From Acidimicrobiales bacterium (GTDB lineage: Bacteria; Actinomycetota; Acidimicrobiia; Acidimicrobiales; Poriferisodalaceae): a stretch of 64,000 nt of DNA. The notes beneath the pieces are model-generated. The model searched no databases and was not told where the DNA came from. It saw nothing but the letters and a program-made list of their open reading frames with translations. The translations under genes were made by a program, and so were the position numbers. Where the stretch lies: positions 372,001 through 436,000 of the forward strand of contig JAWKIQ010000002.1 in NCBI GenBank assembly GCA_041394185.1, read 5' to 3'. Position 1 is the first letter of the stretch. Each line of letters starts with the position of its first letter. Shown in pieces: positions 42,621 to 51,525 of this stretch.

Positions 42621-43615
42621 CACGCACGTTCAGTGGCATCGCCGCAGAATCGCGCGGCGGAATACTGCTGGTGGGCGAAGATGCTCCGGGCGCCCTGTTG
42701 TCGAGCCTGCGACCGGGCATCGAAGCCGCCGCCCCCACAACCGTTCTGAACCCATTGGCCGCAGCCCGCGAGCTGATCGGGGTTCAGCGCTTCGGCGCCG
42801 CCGTGAGACGGCGACTGATCGCCCGCCACGCAGGCGAGCGCCTCATCGAGGCCGTGCAACAGCTGCGCCCCGACGCCGTGGTGCTGATAAAGGGTCGAGC
42901 AATAGATGCCGACGCCATCGATCGCGTGCGTTCGCTTGGCACACGGGTGCTTTGTTACTACCCCGACAACCCGGCCTGGCGCGGCGCCGACAGTGGTGCA
43001 CGCGAGCGCCTGATCGCCTGCGACACGGCGGTGCTGTGGTCGGCACGGCAGGCCGACCTGCTGACCGCCGAAGCCAGAAACGTCGCCGTCTTGCCGTTCG
43101 GCTACGACGCAAACTGGTTTCCTCTTGCCAGCCCAGGCGGAGACCGGTCTGGCATCGCCTTTCTGGGCACGTGGTCGCCTCGCCGCGAACGCTTCCTGTC
43201 CGCCCTCGAAGGACTGCCACTGACCATCGCCGGAACCGGCTGGCGCGACAACAGCAGCCTGGGCGGTGGCGACCCGATCGTGGAAGACGATGCCGGTGCG
43301 GTTCTGCGTTCTGCGGCCATCGGTATCAACCTGCTGCACCCTCAGTGCGCCGGGGCGCACAACATGCGCACACGGGAGATCTCGGCGTGCGGAGCCCTGC
43401 AGATAACCGAGCCCGGAACCGACGGAACACCACTGCTGGACGGCGAGAGCTGTCTGTGGTTCCGGTCGCCTGCCGAGCTGCGGGCCACTGTCGAGGCCGC
43501 GTTGAACGACCCGGTCGGCACGTCCGAGATTGCGCGCAAGGCCCAGTTCGCGATAGCCGAGGACACCTACGTCGCACGCGGGCGCGACCTGGCGGCGCTG
43601 GCCGGGGCGATCTGA
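42617..43615 (+). CDS. CgeB/SpsA-like glycosyltransferase
   Basis: 332 residues. Start GTG 42617 (GTGA overlap) with AGGAG upstream. GGILLVGEDAPGALLSSLRP, LRPDAVVLIKGRAIDADAID, LCYYPDNPAWRG, AVLWSARQADLL and the C-terminal block GAHNMRTREISACGALQITE match the DUF3880/CgeB-like GT family (Glyco_trans_1_2). This family lacks the classical GT4 E-x7-E motif but keeps MRxFEI/TREI-ACG near the C-terminus. Acceptor and donor unknown. Confidence 0.85.
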   Translation: MTRTFSGIAAESRGGILLVGEDAPGALLSSLRPGIEAAAPTTVLNPLAAARELIGVQRFGAAVRRRLIARHAGERLIEAVQQLRPDAVVLIKGRAIDADAIDRVRSLGTRVLCYYPDNPAWRGADSGARERLIACDTAVLWSARQADLLTAEARNVAVLPFGYDANWFPLASPGGDRSGIAFLGTWSPRRERFLSALEGLPLTIAGTGWRDNSSLGGGDPIVEDDAGAVLRSAAIGINLLHPQCAGAHNMRTREISACGALQITEPGTDGTPLLDGESCLWFRSPAELRATVEAALNDPVGTSEIARKAQFAIAEDTYVARGRDLAALAGAI

Positions 43616-43616
43616 C

Positions 43617-44411
43617 ATGGCGTGGGCCGCGACCGGTGTAGGCATGGCTCCTGGTGAGTTGTTGGCTTCGGTGGTCGCCGATATTCCCGACGGCTACGAG
43701 GTGACAGCCAGATCACAAGACTGGGGTTCGTGGCTGGTGGCCGAGATGCCCAACAGCGACAGAACTACTTGGGCCCGCCGCGGTCGCTGGCTTGCGATAG
43801 GCGAACCCAACGCAACCCCCTGGCCCGATCCCTACGACCTGGCCCCGCTGTCGGCGGTGATCGATCGTGCTGAACGATTCGGTGGCTACGCAGCAACCCT
43901 GTTCTCGGGTCCGCTCGCCCTGATCGACCTGATCGACGGCAGTTGGCATTGTGCCCTCAACGGACTGCTGGCTGAGGGTCCCCACCTCGGCGACTTTCGC
44001 GTCTCGACCCTTTCTGCCCGCAGACGCAACCCCGCGGCTGTGGCCGACCCGATCGCCGATCCGGTGCCAGGGTTCAGCTATGCGCGCCTGGTTGCCGAGG
44101 TCGACTCACACCTGCCGGCTCTGGAACGGCGGGTCGGCCTGGGCGACCCCACGGCCCCGGGCCACACCGACCTCGGCGGCCGAGACTGGGCGCTCGACAT
44201 ATACCCGTGGGGACCGCGGGCGCTGATATCGAGGCCGTCCAATCTGGCCGAAGTGTTGGCAGACCCAGCCCTGCTGGACGAGGCTCGGCGTCGGGTGGTG
44301 CCCGAACTGGTGTGGAGGGCCGAGCGGCGCGGGAAGACCCTCGTAGCCCCCTACCTCGAGCGGGTGGTGCTGGACCAGATCGGCTTCGGCCGCGTCAGGG
44401 CAGCGTCGTGA
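43617..44411 (+). CDS. Hypothetical protein in polysaccharide operon
   Basis: 264 residues, starting 1 bp after the previous stop and overlapping the next GTG, so it is certainly part of the operon. No membrane helices or known signature. The segment FGGYAATLFSGPLALIDLID followed by GSWHCALNGLLA vaguely recalls the N-terminal glutaminase domain of asparagine-synthase-like proteins, and an asparagine-synthase-like gene lies one gene away. A companion or degenerate relative of that enzyme is possible, but this is speculative. Trp/Arg/Leu-rich C-terminus (VPELVWRAERRGKTL). Confidence 0.65.
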   Translation: MAWAATGVGMAPGELLASVVADIPDGYEVTARSQDWGSWLVAEMPNSDRTTWARRGRWLAIGEPNATPWPDPYDLAPLSAVIDRAERFGGYAATLFSGPLALIDLIDGSWHCALNGLLAEGPHLGDFRVSTLSARRRNPAAVADPIADPVPGFSYARLVAEVDSHLPALERRVGLGDPTAPGHTDLGGRDWALDIYPWGPRALISRPSNLAEVLADPALLDEARRRVVPELVWRAERRGKTLVAPYLERVVLDQIGFGRVRAAS

Positions 44412-45571
44412 ACCTGCGGACAGGCAACTACCGCGAGGGCAGACCCCGGGCAGTGAAGCCGCGGGCTCTGCTGCTCAGCCTCGACTACGCACCACAGACC
44501 GGCGGCCAGCCCAGGCTGATAACGGCCATAGTCGAGGCCACCGCCGACATGGTCGACTGGAAGGTCATAACCGCCGCACCTGGCGCACCCGACGAGCGCG
44601 TTGTGCGCGCCGGCGGCATGCGCTCCATGGTGACCCAGACACTGAGGGCCAGGCGCTGGCTCGATGCCGCAGACGACCGCCTGGTGGTCAGCGCCCACGC
44701 CTATCTGGGCCCACTCGCCCATGTGGTCGGCCTGCTCTCGAAGGCTCCTGTGAGCACCCTTTGCTACGGGCGCGAGCTGGTACCGGCGAACCTGGCCCAC
44801 CGGCTGGCTTTGTCGACCCTGCGCTTGGACCACAAGGTGGTGACCATCAGTCGGCACAGCCAGGACGTGGTGCGAGGACTCGGAGTGAAGCCCCAACACA
44901 GCGCCTGGGTGGGGTGCGAACTGAAGCCCAGGTTCACCCGACCCGGCGACCCTTCGCCACGCACACAAGCCGGCCTGCACGCCGTGGCCGTGACCCGGCT
45001 CTGCGAGGGATACAAGAACCTCGAGGTCACCCTGCGAGCGGTGGCGTTGCTGGTGGCCGACGGCACCGTCGAGCACTACACGATCGTCGGCGACGGCCCC
45101 AGGCGGGCCTCGCTTCAGCGCAGGATCGATCGCCTCGGGCTCGGCGAACACGTCACCCTGGCCGGGAGACTCGACGACCGACAGCTGGGCGACCTGCTGC
45201 AGACGGCACATGTCGGTCTGTTCCCCAGCCGAGTCTCGAGGGCAGAGGGCGGCTTCGAAGGCTTCGGCATAGTGGTTCAAGAGTTCGCCGCGGCGGGCTT
45301 GCCGGTGATCGTCGGTGATGTCGGCGGAGCGGGCGATGCCGCCAGGACCGAGTGGGCCAAACTGGTCCAGCCGGACGACCTGGCGGCCTGGGTGGACGCT
45401 CTGGATGAACTAGCCCGCGACGAGCCCCTGCGCATGTCGATGGCGCAGGCCGCCCACCGCTTTGGCCAGACCCTCGACACCGCAACCACCGCCCGCTCGT
45501 TTCTGGACGCCCTGCGAGGTGTTCCAGCGCCCACACCGATCAGCCGCCGAAACCTGCTGGGGGTGAACTGA
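44408..45571 (+). CDS. Glycosyltransferase family 4
   Basis: 387 residues from GTG 44408. ALLLSLDYAPQTGGQPRLIT acceptor loop; VTISRHSQDVVRGLGVKPQH; VAVTRLCEGYKNLEVTLRAV; YTIVGDGPRRASLQRRIDRL; ITLAGRLDD-type block VTLAGRLDDRQLGDLLQTAH; FPSRVSRAEGGFEGFGIVVQ gives the donor E-x7-E (E..GFGIVVQE). Typical GT4. It overlaps both neighbours (GTGA and TGATG). Confidence 0.9.
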   Translation: MNLRTGNYREGRPRAVKPRALLLSLDYAPQTGGQPRLITAIVEATADMVDWKVITAAPGAPDERVVRAGGMRSMVTQTLRARRWLDAADDRLVVSAHAYLGPLAHVVGLLSKAPVSTLCYGRELVPANLAHRLALSTLRLDHKVVTISRHSQDVVRGLGVKPQHSAWVGCELKPRFTRPGDPSPRTQAGLHAVAVTRLCEGYKNLEVTLRAVALLVADGTVEHYTIVGDGPRRASLQRRIDRLGLGEHVTLAGRLDDRQLGDLLQTAHVGLFPSRVSRAEGGFEGFGIVVQEFAAAGLPVIVGDVGGAGDAARTEWAKLVQPDDLAAWVDALDELARDEPLRMSMAQAAHRFGQTLDTATTARSFLDALRGVPAPTPISRRNLLGVN

Positions 45572-47403
45572 TGTGCGGCTTGGCCGGAGCGCTCGGGCCC
45601 GATGCGCCAGACAGGGCGCAACGGGCGATGCAACGCTTGCTGCACAGAGGCCCCGACGGCTCGGGGATGTGGTCGTCGGGCCAGGTGGCGATGGCGCACA
45701 CGCGGCTTGCGATCATCGACCCGACCCCAGCATCTTCGCAGCCGTTCCAGCGCGACTCGCTGGTCGTCACATACAACGGCGAGATCTACAACCACCTCGA
45801 GCTGAAGCGCCAGTTGGCGGCCACGGGATCGCGGTTCGAAACCGCAGGAGACACCGAGGTGTTGGTCGAGGTGCTGTTGCGCATGGGCACGCCGGGCCTG
45901 TCGCGCCTCAGGGGCATGTTCGCCGCCGCCATCTGGGATCGATCCGATAGCAGCCTGATGTTGGTTCGCGACAGCGACGGCATCAAGCCGCTGTACTGGC
46001 GCACCTCGGGCACGGTCGTCGAGTGGGCATCGGAAGCCCGGGTGCTGGCAGACGACGAGCCCCATCTGCTTCGGGGGCGCGCGGTGCGCGAGTTTCTCCG
46101 CTTCGGCGCTCCGGTTTCCGAGCCGATCTTCGAACACGTGAACGAGGTGCCGCCGGGATCGGTGGTGAGGTTCGATCGGTCGGGGGTGACGGTCAGACCC
46201 TTCGCCGCTACCGACTCGACCTCACCCGACTGGGACTCGGCAGGCGTAGCCGGCCTCGACCCGGTCCGCACGCTCGGTAGGTCCATAGCCGAACACGCAA
46301 GATCCGACCGGCCGGTGGCGCTGTTCCTCAGTGGCGGATTCGACTCGGCCGCTCTGCTTCGGGGGCTTCGCGACGCTGGTGTGTCGCCTTTGGGCCTGAC
46401 GCTGGCTACGTCCGACAACCGGGAAGACGTGGCCAGGGCCAAACGGACGGCGGCCAACTATGGGATCGAGCACGAGATAGTCGAGGTCGACGACACAACA
46501 ATCGTCGACGAGACCAACGAGTTCTGGCAGGGCCTCGACCAGCCGGGAATCGATGGCTTCAACACACACCTGATCTCGCGCGCAGCTGCACAGCGAGGCT
46601 TTCCCGTGGCACTCAGTGGTTTGGGGGCCGACGAGATATTGGGTGGCTACCGCTACTACAGAACCGAACCGGCCATGGGGCTTGCCGAGCGTGTGATCGG
46701 CCCGATTCCGCCCAGCCTGCGCAAGCGAGCAGCCGCCGTTGCGTCGCGCTTGTCTGGCCGGCCCGAGGCCAGGCTTGCCGCGGCCATGGGAGCCAAGGGC
46801 GTCACGGAACGACACATGGCTTTTCGCACGCTGTTCGACGCCGAAGAGGTAACCCGATTGACCGGCTGCGCCCCTTCGGTGTCGGTCCGCTGGGACGGGT
46901 CCGGCGACGCGGCGGCCGGCCAGTTCGCCGCTCTGGATACTGCGACCTATCTGCGCCCGACGCTGCTGCGAGACGCGGACATCCACTCGATGCGCCACGG
47001 CGTAGAACTGCGGGTGCCGTTCGTCGATCGCCACGTGAAAGCAGCGGTTGGTGGCCGGTCTCGGGCGCTGACCAAGGCCGAACTGGCCCGAGCATGGGGA
47101 GACCGGTTCCTCGAAGCCAAGGCGACCGAGCCCAAACTGACCTTCCGTCTACCCTGGAATCGCTGGATGCCTGCCATCCTCGACGCCCACAAGGACCTGC
47201 TGTTGGCGCCACAACCATGGCGCGGGCTGATCGACCCGGTCGAGGCAGACGCGATCTTGAACCACGACCGCAGAGGTCGCGGAGAGCCATTGAGGGCTTG
47301 GGCGCTGCTGGTGCTGGCCGCTTGGATCGACCAACGACAGGCCGCCCAAACCGAGCCGCTCGACAGATCGCCTGGCCGGACCCCGAAGGAGGTACGCGCA
47401 TGA
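45571..47403 (+). CDS. asnB: Asparagine synthase (glutamine-hydrolysing)-like amidotransferase
   Basis: 610 residues. N-terminal Ntn glutaminase domain MCGLAGALGPDAPDRAQRAM with Cys2 as nucleophile, then LLHRGPDGSGMW and VVTYNGEIYNHLELK. The C-terminal synthetase domain has the PP-loop VALFLSGGFDSAALLRGL and ALSGLGADEILGGY. AsnB homologues are common in surface-polysaccharide loci, where they are thought to amidate uronic acids or related sugars rather than make asparagine. Linkage to glycosyltransferases by overlapping ATGs supports the sugar-amidation reading. Confidence 0.9.
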   Translation: MCGLAGALGPDAPDRAQRAMQRLLHRGPDGSGMWSSGQVAMAHTRLAIIDPTPASSQPFQRDSLVVTYNGEIYNHLELKRQLAATGSRFETAGDTEVLVEVLLRMGTPGLSRLRGMFAAAIWDRSDSSLMLVRDSDGIKPLYWRTSGTVVEWASEARVLADDEPHLLRGRAVREFLRFGAPVSEPIFEHVNEVPPGSVVRFDRSGVTVRPFAATDSTSPDWDSAGVAGLDPVRTLGRSIAEHARSDRPVALFLSGGFDSAALLRGLRDAGVSPLGLTLATSDNREDVARAKRTAANYGIEHEIVEVDDTTIVDETNEFWQGLDQPGIDGFNTHLISRAAAQRGFPVALSGLGADEILGGYRYYRTEPAMGLAERVIGPIPPSLRKRAAAVASRLSGRPEARLAAAMGAKGVTERHMAFRTLFDAEEVTRLTGCAPSVSVRWDGSGDAAAGQFAALDTATYLRPTLLRDADIHSMRHGVELRVPFVDRHVKAAVGGRSRALTKAELARAWGDRFLEAKATEPKLTFRLPWNRWMPAILDAHKDLLLAPQPWRGLIDPVEADAILNHDRRGRGEPLRAWALLVLAAWIDQRQAAQTEPLDRSPGRTPKEVRA

Positions 47404-48647
47404 GGATCATGTTCGTCAGCCCGGGCGGGCACGCTCAGGGTGGCGCCGAACGAAGCCTCGCACTGTTGATGGCAGGACTGCTCGAACGCGGGCACGAGGT
47501 GCATGTAGCCGTCATGGAGACAGGCGATGCATCGACCGCATTTCGAGAGGTCGGTGCCACGGTCGCCGGCATCGCCGGTGAGGGCACCCCCTGGGGCCGC
47601 CGTCACGGATCGGCGCCGCAGATGTTGGCCTCGACCCTCGTCGGCGCACCGGACCTGGTACGAACCGTGGGTCGTCTCCGCCAGATGATCGCCCGCTCCC
47701 GACCAGACGTCGTCCACTCGAACGGTTTCCGGAGCCATGTGCTGTCTCCGCTGTTGGGCGCCGGGCCGGCTCCGATCGTTTGGAGTCTCAGAGACAGAGC
47801 CCCCAGCAGGTGGCAGCGGCAGGTGCTGCAACACGCCAGCCGCAGCGCGGCCGCGGTCGCAGCCAACTCGACCTTCACCGCAGACCAGCTACATCACCCC
47901 TCGGTGCGCGTCATCTCGAACCCCATCGAATCGGCGACCGTTCCCGACAAGTCGACCGCCCAGGCCAGCCTGGGTCTTGCGGACGATCGTCATGTGGTCG
48001 CAGTTCTGGCACATCTGCATCCGTCGAAAGGGCACGACATCGCCATCGACGCTCTCGCCGGGTGGAATCCAAACGAACGGCCCCTGCTCTTGCTGGCGGG
48101 CGGCGACCTGTACGCCGACTCGGCCCGATATCGATCCGAGTTGCAGGCCCGGGCCACCTCGGCAGGGCTCGACGAAGACGTGCGCTTCCTCGGAGCCGTC
48201 GACGATATTGGCACCGTGTTGGCCGCGGCGGATGTGGTGGTGCACCCGTGCCGCTACCCCGAGGGGTTCGGCAGGGTCGTGCCCGAAGCTCAAGCGGCTG
48301 GAGTGCCTGTGGTAGCGACGGCTCTGGGCGGGGTGCTCGACCTGATCTCCCACGACGAGAACGGCCTTCTGGTGCCTGCTGGCTCGGCGCAAGCTCTGCG
48401 CGACGCCATCGACAGCGCCATGTGGCCTGGAGAACGTCGAACCCGCCTGATCGAAATGGGCCGCCTGAGCGCCGCACGTTTCGCGCCGGCGCGCCATGTC
48501 GACGCTATGGAGCGCCTGTACCGCGAGGTGTGCGGACACGTCGATCAACCGGCGAGGGCGTCGCTGCAACCGGTCGGCTCGCGCGCCGGGTCAACGCCGG
48601 GGCTTGCCGATGACACTGACGAGGTTGGTCAGCAGATCACGCTCTGA
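47400..48647 (+). CDS. Glycosyltransferase family 4
   Basis: 415 residues; ATG 47400 with AAGGAGGT upstream and four-base overlap with the asnB stop. IMFVSPGGHAQGGAERSLAL is the classic GT4 acceptor loop, VVHSNGFRSHVLSPLLGAGP and the C-terminal VAVLAHLHPSKGHDIAIDAL, VRFLGAVDDIGTVLAAADVV and HPCRYPEGFGRVVPEAQAAG (E-x7-E) complete it. The last 57 bp overlap the convergent methyltransferase gene. Confidence 0.92.
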   Translation: MRIMFVSPGGHAQGGAERSLALLMAGLLERGHEVHVAVMETGDASTAFREVGATVAGIAGEGTPWGRRHGSAPQMLASTLVGAPDLVRTVGRLRQMIARSRPDVVHSNGFRSHVLSPLLGAGPAPIVWSLRDRAPSRWQRQVLQHASRSAAAVAANSTFTADQLHHPSVRVISNPIESATVPDKSTAQASLGLADDRHVVAVLAHLHPSKGHDIAIDALAGWNPNERPLLLLAGGDLYADSARYRSELQARATSAGLDEDVRFLGAVDDIGTVLAAADVVVHPCRYPEGFGRVVPEAQAAGVPVVATALGGVLDLISHDENGLLVPAGSAQALRDAIDSAMWPGERRTRLIEMGRLSAARFAPARHVDAMERLYREVCGHVDQPARASLQPVGSRAGSTPGLADDTDEVGQQITL

Positions 48648-49475
48648 GTGTGACCGCCTGAGCCGGTTCCACTCGTCGGGATGGTTCTGGCGAAAACCCA
48701 GGCCCTTTCGACTGGCGACCACGCCCAGACGTTCGATCTCGAAGTGCCGTTCGATGTGGTCGATGTACTCGTCGAATCGCAGGCGATTGAAGAGGCCGGC
48801 CTCGAGCCAATGTTCCCAGCCGCCACCAACCCGGCGGGCGGCCTCCAGATACGAGGCGTCGTCGACCAGCAGGTGGTCGTAGCCCAATTGGCCGACGTGC
48901 GGGCCGCCATACGTGCTCCAGAGCGGCCCGAAGTAGGCGAAGAATCGACCCGAGTCGGTCAGCACCCTGTTGCATTCGGACAAGAACGAGTCGAGGTCGA
49001 CCACATGCTCCAGAACCGACTGGCTGAACACCAGGTCGACGCTGGTGTCGGCCACGGCCAGGTTCGCACCATCCGACAGTGCGAAGCTGGCCTTCAGACC
49101 CTCGTCGGCCGCCCTGGTCTTGACCTCCGCCCAGGCGTCTGGGTAGGCGAACAGGTCCATGCCGACGACGTGGTATGCCCCTCGATCCAGCCAGTAGTCG
49201 CCGATCTCGGGACCCTCTCCGCACCCCAGCACCAGCACCGTCGCCCCTTCGAGGTGACCTCCCCGCTCGAGGCGCCTGAGGCCGTCGTCTGGCCCCAGCC
49301 CTGCACCCGTGAGGCTGAAGTCATCCAGGGCGACGTCGTCGAGCCATGGCGCGATCCGCTGCCGAACCGCCCGCTGCGAACAGACCCATCGATATGCAGG
49401 GCCTGCGGCCCGCGCGACGGTCGTCGCCACGGGAAGTTCGCGCTCGAACACGCTGTCGAGAATCGTGGAGCCCAC
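48591..49475 (-). CDS. SAM-dependent methyltransferase (class I)
   Basis: 294 residues. Motif I VLVLGCGEGPEIGDYWLDRG, acidic end of beta2 in VVGMDLFAYPD, then VDLVFSQSVLEHVVDLDSFL and VLTDSGRFFAYFGPLWSTYG: a Methyltransf_11-type domain in the middle, with extra N- and C-terminal regions. It lies 42 bp downstream of the BcsA-like gene on the same strand and may methylate the polysaccharide or a precursor. Its 3' end is antisense to the end of the neighbouring glycosyltransferase gene for 57 bp. Confidence 0.85.
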   Translation of the reverse strand: MGSTILDSVFERELPVATTVARAAGPAYRWVCSQRAVRQRIAPWLDDVALDDFSLTGAGLGPDDGLRRLERGGHLEGATVLVLGCGEGPEIGDYWLDRGAYHVVGMDLFAYPDAWAEVKTRAADEGLKASFALSDGANLAVADTSVDLVFSQSVLEHVVDLDSFLSECNRVLTDSGRFFAYFGPLWSTYGGPHVGQLGYDHLLVDDASYLEAARRVGGGWEHWLEAGLFNRLRFDEYIDHIERHFEIERLGVVASRKGLGFRQNHPDEWNRLRRSHSERDLLTNLVSVIGKPRR

Positions 49476-49517
49476 ACACCTCCATCGGATGCCACCGCTG
49501 CGAACTGAGCCGACGCC

Positions 49518-51395
49518 TCAGACCATCTGCAAAGTCGCACCGGTACGGAACAGCGTCGTGGCCAACCTCGCCAACGAGCCCCACTGGCCAGGGTCCCACT
49601 CGACACCCACATGGCTGACGCCGTCGACCGCTGTCGGGCGCGACCGTCGGATCGTCCCCTCCAACAGCGCCGGGCCGTCGGCGAGATCCAGAACCACGCT
49701 TGCACGACCTCCGACAGCGGCGATCTCGCCACGGACCAGCAGCGACGCTCCGGTCAACGACACGTCCAAGGTGCGTGCCCTCATGCCGTCCAGTGAAGCG
49801 TCGATCTGGGCCTCGGCCCGATGACCGGCCCGCCGTTCGCCGCCGAAGCTCGACCGCCTGATTCGATCGATCGCCAGCACCACGACGAACAGGTTCATCA
49901 GTATCCACCCGACGCCCAGCAGCAGAAGACCCTGGCTTTCGACCGGCACCTCCACGGCTCCACCCACAGCCAGGGTCGCGTACGCCCAGCCGATCAGGTC
50001 GAGGGTCAGCAGCGACCACAACATCGCAGGAACGGTGTGACGGGTTCGACCCGAGGCCGAGCGACCCTTGGGTGTAACTGCGAACTTCAGCCGCCGCGGC
50101 TTCAGGAACACGAGTGAGGACGAGAGGTTTGCCGGCATCTTCAATACCTCGAACACCAGCGTGGGCAACAACCTCAAACGGCCTCGCCCCAGAACCTTCG
50201 AAAGCGAGAACTGCAGAAGGTGAAGGCCCATGACGATGGGAACCAAGACACCGATGGGGGCATTCACCGGGGCAGCTCCGGTTGTTATCGCCACCACGGG
50301 CAAGATGTGCAGTGCCAGCGTTCGCCAGCTGTCGAACCACGACGACGCCGACGCCAGGTACATCATCCGCTGGCCGAAGGTGAGCCCGCGGGACAAGAGC
50401 GGGTTCTCGACGGCCAGCGACTGCATCGCGCCGGCTCCCCAACGCCAACGCTGGGTGTGGAACTCGGCATAGTTCCTGGCCGCGAGGCCTCGTGCCAACA
50501 CCTCGTTGTGGTGCACCGTCTTCCACCCGGTGCGATGAAGACGCACCGTCGTGTGCATGTCCTCGGTGATGGTCGCAGTCGAGACGCCGCCGATCCACTC
50601 GATGGCCGCAGTTCTCAGCACCGCGTTGGTGCCCGTCCAGAATGCGGCATTGGCGCGGTTCTTGCCCGGCATGATCACACGGTGGAAGAACTGCTCCTCG
50701 TGGCGACCCTTCTTGCCCCAATGCAAGAACGAGTCTCCGTTGTAGAACTCTTGAGGAGTCTGCACCAACGCCACAGCCGGGTCGGCGAAGTAGCCGAGGG
50801 TGTTGCGCAGGAAGTTCCTCTCGGGCACGTGGTCGGCATCGAGCACGGCCACCAGGTCGGCATCGCACAGAGCCAGCGCGTGGTTCAGGTTGCCGGCCTT
50901 GGCGTGCTCGTTGGTCGGGCGGGTCACGTATCGGGCGCCCAAAGCCCGCGCCATCTCCTCTACCTCGGGCCGCTTGCCGTCGTCCAACAACCAGGTTTCG
51001 TGGGTCGGCTCCAGCGCCAGCGCAGCCGCCAGGGTCGGCAACAACACCTCGGGCCCCTCGTCGTAGGTGGCGATGAACACGGCCACCCTGGCCGATGTCG
51101 AGGCCACCGGTGGGGCAGGCGGTGCGGAGTCCAGGTCCCACAGCTCGTAAACGGTCATGATCGAGCGCCCGACCAGGTGGGCTTCGGCCAAGAGCAGCGG
51201 CACCGACACCCACCAACTGCCCCAAGCGATGGTGAACCCGGCGCGCCAAGCCAAATAGGCCAGGCTGGAAGCGACGACGAGCAGCGAGAATACGCGGGCT
51301 GCCAACTTGGCCCGCGGCGACATGGGCGCGATCAACTCGCGCTGTTCGAGACCGGTGAGAGGATCGTCGTCCACCGGCCTTGACGACGTCAGCAT
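49518..51395 (-). CDS. BcsA-like family 2 processive glycosyltransferase with C-terminal PilZ domain
   Basis: 625 residues. Two N-terminal helices, a cytosolic GT2 domain, about five C-terminal helices, then PilZ. Catalytic motifs are VFIATYDEGPEVLLPT, DDG, VLDADHVPERNFL (DxD), TITEDMHTTVRLHRTGW (TED) and QRWRWGAG (Q-x-x-R-W). The PilZ part has RAGHR (RxxxR) and DVSLTGAS (D-x-S-x-x-G), the c-di-GMP-binding residues. In BcsA c-di-GMP relieves gating of cellulose synthesis; the same control is predicted here. ATG 51395 chosen; the frame is open to 51791, but that region is antisense-like to the GH26 gene. The exact polymer is unknown. Confidence 0.92.
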   Translation of the reverse strand: MLTSSRPVDDDPLTGLEQRELIAPMSPRAKLAARVFSLLVVASSLAYLAWRAGFTIAWGSWWVSVPLLLAEAHLVGRSIMTVYELWDLDSAPPAPPVASTSARVAVFIATYDEGPEVLLPTLAAALALEPTHETWLLDDGKRPEVEEMARALGARYVTRPTNEHAKAGNLNHALALCDADLVAVLDADHVPERNFLRNTLGYFADPAVALVQTPQEFYNGDSFLHWGKKGRHEEQFFHRVIMPGKNRANAAFWTGTNAVLRTAAIEWIGGVSTATITEDMHTTVRLHRTGWKTVHHNEVLARGLAARNYAEFHTQRWRWGAGAMQSLAVENPLLSRGLTFGQRMMYLASASSWFDSWRTLALHILPVVAITTGAAPVNAPIGVLVPIVMGLHLLQFSLSKVLGRGRLRLLPTLVFEVLKMPANLSSSLVFLKPRRLKFAVTPKGRSASGRTRHTVPAMLWSLLTLDLIGWAYATLAVGGAVEVPVESQGLLLLGVGWILMNLFVVVLAIDRIRRSSFGGERRAGHRAEAQIDASLDGMRARTLDVSLTGASLLVRGEIAAVGGRASVVLDLADGPALLEGTIRRSRPTAVDGVSHVGVEWDPGQWGSLARLATTLFRTGATLQMV

Positions 51396-51525
51396 GCAGA
51401 TCCATCGGTCAGCGAACACCGGTTGTGAGACTGATCGGCACCTCCTGGCGGTGGCCGCGGCCGACCTGCTCATAGAAGGGGGCGACTGGCTCACAGAAGC
51501 TGGCGACAGTGCCGATGGACGATTG

